A stretch of DNA of 64,000 bases from Anaerolineaceae bacterium (GTDB lineage: Bacteria > Chloroflexota > Anaerolineae > Anaerolineales > Anaerolineaceae): assembly GCA_030653365.1 (NCBI GenBank), contig JAURZL010000010.1, forward strand, positions 186,001 through 250,000, in the 5' to 3' direction. The first letter of the stretch is position 1; each line of letters opens with the position of its first letter. Position numbers and translations under genes: made by a program. Positions 61,122 through 64,000 of the stretch are shown piece by piece. A model generated the notes under the pieces. That model searched no databases. It was not told the DNA's origin and worked only from the letters and a program-made list of their open reading frames with translations.

Positions 61122-61793
61122 ATGAAACGTACGACCCTACTTGTCTTTTTTTCATTCATTTTGATTTCCTTTTTGGGTGGTTGCTCACTCCCATTCTTCA
61201 ACCAGGAAAGAACAAATCCAGCCGAAATGACAGCCACATACGAAGCGATGGTCATCGAAGCCATGAAGACAGCCATTGGGGAGGTGACGCAACAGGCTAT
61301 GGCTAACCCGAGCGCGACAAGCACCAACCCACCTCTTCCACCCACCGATACGCCAGAACCGAGCCCAACGCCCATTCCCCCAACGGAGACCGCCACCCGT
61401 ATCCCACCAACGGAAACTCCACTGCCATCAACGAATACCCCCACCGTTACAGCAACCCGCACAGATTTCAATTGTCAGCTCGTATCAAGCGCTCCTTCCT
61501 TTAATCAAGTTTATCCTCCGGGAGGAGATTTTGATGGTCGCTGGACATTCAAGAACACCGGATCAGAACTTTGGGATAAGGAAAAAGTTGATTTTCTTTT
61601 TATCAAAGGTACAGAATTTCAGGTAAATGTTAAAAAAATTGATTTGCCAGTGACCGTCAACAAAGGTGAATCGATTGAACTGATCGTTGACATGCTGGCA
61701 CCCAGGTCTGCGGGTACATTCAGCGCAACCTGGGGCCTAAAAAAAGATGATATCGTTTTCTGCTTATCAGTTATACAAATTATTGTGAAGTAA
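61122..61793 (+). CDS. Lipoprotein with Pro/Thr linker and NBR1-type Ig-like domain
   Basis: A 223-residue surface lipoprotein. Signal peptide with lipobox FLGGC (Cys21); a short helical part; a Pro/Thr/Ser-rich linker of about 50 residues (about 65-113); and a C-terminal beta-sandwich resembling the NBR1 central (Ig-like) domain: VYPPGGDFDGRWTFKNTGSELWD near residue 130 and IELIVDMLAPRSAGTFSATWGLKKDD near 185. It is a tandem paralogue of the next gene. The domain probably binds a surface or substrate partner; role unknown. Confidence 0.85.
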   Translation: MKRTTLLVFFSFILISFLGGCSLPFFNQERTNPAEMTATYEAMVIEAMKTAIGEVTQQAMANPSATSTNPPLPPTDTPEPSPTPIPPTETATRIPPTETPLPSTNTPTVTATRTDFNCQLVSSAPSFNQVYPPGGDFDGRWTFKNTGSELWDKEKVDFLFIKGTEFQVNVKKIDLPVTVNKGESIELIVDMLAPRSAGTFSATWGLKKDDIVFCLSVIQIIVK

Positions 61794-61906
61794 GCAACAG
61801 CCTGAGATCTAGGTTATCAAAACTGTAAATCTTTAATAAAAAATAAGTTGATACGAATTTTGATTTTTCATATATACTTTAATCGTATCAGTTATTTGTG
61901 TTCAGC

Positions 61907-61970
61907 GTGTTTTTGGCGGAGATACCTGCCAAAAACACCCGCCAACACCGGTTTATTGAGATGCTATCTT
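61907..61970 (+). promoter_or_regulatory. Leader hairpin of the second NBR1-Ig protein gene
   Basis: A perfect 11-bp stem GTGTTTTTGGC (61907-61917) / GCCAAAAACAC (61928-61938) followed by CCGCCAACACCGGTTTAT and GAGATG. The stem and the sequence after it match the leader at 61044-61110, so the leader was duplicated together with the gene. Confidence 0.65.
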
Positions 61971-62032
61971 TATTCATTAGATTGAAATAAAACTGGCAGA
62001 GCGCCCAGTCTACAAGCGATAAGGAGTTATTG

Positions 62033-62713
62033 ATGAAGAATACAGTCCTAAATGTGCTCACCATTCTGGCTTTGCTCACAATAATGATATTTTGTGTTGT
62101 CTTTGCTTTAATTTTCATAAACCCGCAAACAGCCATTAATCCATTACCTCCGGAAGAATTACCAGAATTATTGGTGCTTCCAACTGCGACTGCTACCTTA
62201 CGACAATTACCAACTCTCTCGGATCCAACGGATGAGATTATTCTTACCAATACTCCTGAAAGCACACTACGGCCATCTTCGACCCCCTTGCCCACCTTTA
62301 CCTCGTTTGTCCTCCCCACGGCGACAATTACAGTAACCCCCACACTGACACCGACTGAAACACCAACCGTAACACCCACCAGCGAACTCTTCCAATGCCT
62401 GGTTTTATATAAGCAACCCAATGGGGCAACATTCCCTCCTGGTGGCGACTTTGATGGAAAATGGACGCTGCGGAATGTTGGTAAAGAACAATGGAGTACC
62501 GATTTTGATTGGGTATTCGTCGGCGGCAATCGCTTCCAAACCGGTGCTGATTCAGTAGATTTGTCAGGATATATCAATCCGGGAAATGAAGTTGAGATCA
62601 TTGTGGATATGCTGGCACCCGGGCAACCTGGAAGCTATTCAGCCAAATGGGCATTACGTGCGAACAATAACCTGTACTTCTGTGAAACGGAAATTACTCT
62701 TACTGTTCGATAA
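62033..62713 (+). CDS. Membrane-anchored protein with Pro/Thr linker and NBR1-type Ig-like domain
   Basis: A 226-residue paralogue of the preceding protein. Here the N terminus is an uncleaved-looking membrane segment (LTILALLTIMIFCVVFALIF) rather than a clear lipobox. A Pro/Thr/Ser linker spans about residues 50-120, then the NBR1-like domain: TFPPGGDFDGKWTLRNVGKEQWS and VEIIVDMLAPGQPGSYSAKWALRANN. AAGGAG lies 7 nt before the ATG at 62033. A terminator shared with the convergent esterase gene follows. Confidence 0.85.
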   Translation: MKNTVLNVLTILALLTIMIFCVVFALIFINPQTAINPLPPEELPELLVLPTATATLRQLPTLSDPTDEIILTNTPESTLRPSSTPLPTFTSFVLPTATITVTPTLTPTETPTVTPTSELFQCLVLYKQPNGATFPPGGDFDGKWTLRNVGKEQWSTDFDWVFVGGNRFQTGADSVDLSGYINPGNEVEIIVDMLAPGQPGSYSAKWALRANNNLYFCETEITLTVR

Positions 62714-62776
62714 TTATCCATCAAAAAGTACTCAAATCCAGGGCACCCTGATTTTTCGACAAATAAAATAGAAACA

Positions 62777-62817
62777 AAGGACTGAGTTCTGAACTGAAAA
62801 GGACTCAGCCTTTTTTT
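62777..62817. terminator. Terminator between the NBR1-Ig gene and the esterase gene
   Basis: AAAGGACTGAG pairs with CTCAGCCTTT with one bulged A, then seven T on the plus strand; the A-rich left arm gives T on the minus strand, so it may serve both convergent genes. Confidence 0.8.
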
Positions 62818-63766
62818 ACCAATTCTGCGTATACCAGGTAAGATATTCTGGCAAATGTGTCATCCAATATTCTACGGTATGTCCGCCAGAATTAACCGTA
62901 TATTTCAGAGGATATTGATTTTTTTGTAGATCAAGCACAAATGGCTCACTGTATTTGCGGTATTGATCGACATCCCCAATGTCAAACCATAATGCTGGCT
63001 GATAAGCAGAAAATGATTGCTTCCATTCCTGAACTCGGTTCATATCACCTGCGAAGGTTGTGAAACTATGCGCGCCAACCCTGCCAAATGCATCTGGATA
63101 GGTGAAGCCAATCCGAACCGCCCAGTTACCCCCTCGCGAAATACCCCCAATTGCCCGATATTCCCATCCTTGACGCAGTTTGTATTGCTCCAATAACTGA
63201 GGCAATAAATCTTCTACTATCGCCAGATCATACTTGGAATTATATGAATTCGAAAGATATAGACGTTCAAAAGGCATTACAATCACCAGTGGCTCAATTC
63301 TTTCCTTGGTGATCCATTCATCAGCCAGGGTTGTCATACCCAAATTGATCCATTGATCATGTGCCCCATTCTGACCATGCAGCATTACCAGAAGCGGATA
63401 TCCATCCTTTTGATGGGTATCATAACAAGGGGGCAAATAAACATTGGCTTTGATATCCTCCCCCAGAATATCGGAATAAAAAGCTACCTCACTGATATTA
63501 CCGGTAGTTTCCAGACAGGGTATTTCTGTAGGTGTTGGTGTCGGAGATATTTCGGTGGCTATTGGTGTTGGAGTAGGTGATAAATGAATGGTAGGAAGAA
63601 TAATTTTTGTAGAGTCAGGTCTTTTTATGAAAGTCTCTTCGATGGTTTGAGTGGAAATTTGCTCATCAGATTCATCACTAAGTTGACATGCATGCAATAA
63701 TGTTCCCGCAGTCAAAAACAGAAGGAAAACCAGGCAAAAATTCAGATACTTCCTTGACGATTTCAT
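62816..63766 (-). CDS. Lipoprotein esterase of the alpha/beta-hydrolase fold (esterase D-like)
   Basis: A 316-residue lipoprotein: lipobox LLHAC (Cys27), a Thr/Pro-rich linker with PTPTPTEIP-like repeats (about 55-80), then an esterase-D/feruloyl-esterase-type domain. ANVYLPPCYDTHQKDGYPLLVMLHGQNG is the oxyanion-side block; the nucleophile Ser is in GGISRGGNWAVRIG near residue 210; NSGGHTVEYW near 295 has the catalytic His, and Asp is likely in DIGDVDQYR. Acts at the cell surface, perhaps on acylated polysaccharides; substrate unknown. The tRNA-Pro promoter lies over its first codons. Confidence 0.85.
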   Translation of the reverse strand: MKSSRKYLNFCLVFLLFLTAGTLLHACQLSDESDEQISTQTIEETFIKRPDSTKIILPTIHLSPTPTPIATEISPTPTPTEIPCLETTGNISEVAFYSDILGEDIKANVYLPPCYDTHQKDGYPLLVMLHGQNGAHDQWINLGMTTLADEWITKERIEPLVIVMPFERLYLSNSYNSKYDLAIVEDLLPQLLEQYKLRQGWEYRAIGGISRGGNWAVRIGFTYPDAFGRVGAHSFTTFAGDMNRVQEWKQSFSAYQPALWFDIGDVDQYRKYSEPFVLDLQKNQYPLKYTVNSGGHTVEYWMTHLPEYLTWYTQNW

Positions 63767-63783
63767 CTGAATGCGATTATACT
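63754..63783 (+). promoter_or_regulatory. Promoter of tRNA-Pro
   Basis: -35 TTGACG (63754-63759), 18 nt, -10 TATACT (63778-63783), directly before the tRNA. It overlaps the start of the divergent esterase gene. Confidence 0.75.
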
Positions 63784-63792
63784 CTCTTTGCT

Positions 63793-63869
63793 CGGGGTGT
63801 AGCGCAGTTGGTTAGCGTACCGCGTTTGGGACGCGGGGGTCGGCGGTTCGAGTCCGCCCACCCCGACCA
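63793..63869 (+). tRNA. tRNA-Pro (TGG anticodon)
   Basis: 77 nt with encoded CCA. Acceptor arms CGGGGTG (63793-63799) / CACCCCG (63859-63865); anticodon stem CCGCG/CGCGG closes loop TTTGGGA with anticodon TGG at 63827-63829; T arm GGCGG-TTCGAGT-CCGCC. All arms pair perfectly. Confidence 0.97.
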
Positions 63870-63873
63870 CGAA

Positions 63874-63906
63874 AGTCCGTCGAGATACCACCTCGACGGC
63901 TTTTTA
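63874..63906 (+). terminator. Terminator after tRNA-Pro
   Basis: CCGTCGAG (63877-63884) / CTCGACGG (63892-63899), 7-nt loop, then CTTTTT. Directly after the tRNA. Confidence 0.92.
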
Positions 63907-63937
63907 TTTCAACATTTCATCTCAACATGAGGGTTCA

Positions 63938-64000
63938 ATGGCACGCAACAAATTTGATGGTATTTTGGCAGCAGTTCGGGTAAATGGAGATGGTGGTTTG
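63938..64000 (+). CDS. Unidentified protein, 5' end only
   Basis: The first 21 codons (ARNKFDGILAAVRVNGDGGL after Met) of a gene running off the right edge. GAGGG lies 5 nt before the ATG. Too short to name. Confidence 0.4.
   Translation, partial: MARNKFDGILAAVRVNGDGGL

Noticed and set aside
61091..61471. Val/Gly-rich minus-strand frame
   Set aside because: Antisense of the Pro/Thr-rich linker of the plus-strand lipoprotein; low-complexity artefact.
61888..62601. 237-codon minus-strand frame with VGVSVGV repeats
   Set aside because: Antisense of the second Pro/Thr linker; not a gene.

Overview
The window reads as chromosomal DNA of a Gram-positive-type or monoderm-like environmental bacterium, most probably a member of the Chloroflexota (class Anaerolineae). 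The reasons are indirect: moderate GC, secreted lipoproteins with long Pro/Thr linkers followed by NBR1-type Ig-like domains, a GatCAB amidotransferase, NarL-type two-component systems with GAF-containing kinases, and BMP-family nucleoside importers. No rRNA or other marker is present, so this is an inference. There are no insertion sequences, phage genes, CRISPR arrays or integrases that I can see.

Left part (1-8.9 kb, all minus strand): a catabolic cluster. Reading in transcription order it holds a GNAT-like protein, an FdrA/AllF homologue, a DUF1116 (YlbE/AllG) homologue, a double-domain cyclase/hydrolase, then the FAD, 2Fe-2S and (cut by the window edge) molybdopterin subunits of a xanthine-dehydrogenase-type hydroxylase. 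In E. coli AllF, AllG and AllH form oxamate transcarbamylase at the end of anaerobic allantoin degradation; here F and G homologues sit with a cyclic-amide-type hydrolase and a molybdenum hydroxylase, and without a visible AllH or carbamate kinase. The cluster is probably for oxidation, ring opening and carbamoyl transfer from an unknown N-heterocycle. Two almost identical promoters (TTGACT-17-TATACT) drive it.

9-16.5 kb: a DsbA-like membrane thiol oxidoreductase, a TerC-family membrane protein, a GNAT, and a four-gene BMP-family nucleoside ABC importer (lipoprotein, double ATPase, two permeases). 16.6-30.2 kb: gatC-gatA, a membrane GGDEF protein with a degenerate motif, a YccF protein, a TSUP permease, two CBS-pair proteins, a small two-TM protein, a GNAT/HIT/GNAT-TrmO run, mgtE with a structured leader, an aminotransferase, a sugar-phosphate nucleotidyltransferase and an N-formylglutamate-amidohydrolase-like protein.

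30.3-41.4 kb: a compact purine operon purL-Q-C-E-F-[D-M fusion]-N-H with mostly overlapping genes, behind a clear promoter. PurE is of the class II type and no purK is present; PurD and PurM are one polypeptide followed immediately by purN, mirroring the eukaryotic ADE5,7/GART layout. purB is missing from the operon.

41.4-48 kb: a small charged protein with its own promoter, an AarF/UbiB-type kinase, a DUF4282 membrane protein, prfC, a DUF5946 protein and gatB (30 kb away from gatCA). 48.2-53.4 kb: an accessory-looking block of minus-strand genes (CPBP protease, three GNATs, DinB, DUF1905, a GT1 glycosyltransferase). 53.6-64 kb: gdhA behind an attenuator-like leader, a large FN3-type lipoprotein, a NarL-type two-component pair, a ParB-fold protein, two tandem NBR1-Ig-like surface proteins with duplicated leaders, a lipoprotein esterase, and a tRNA-Pro(TGG) with promoter and terminator.
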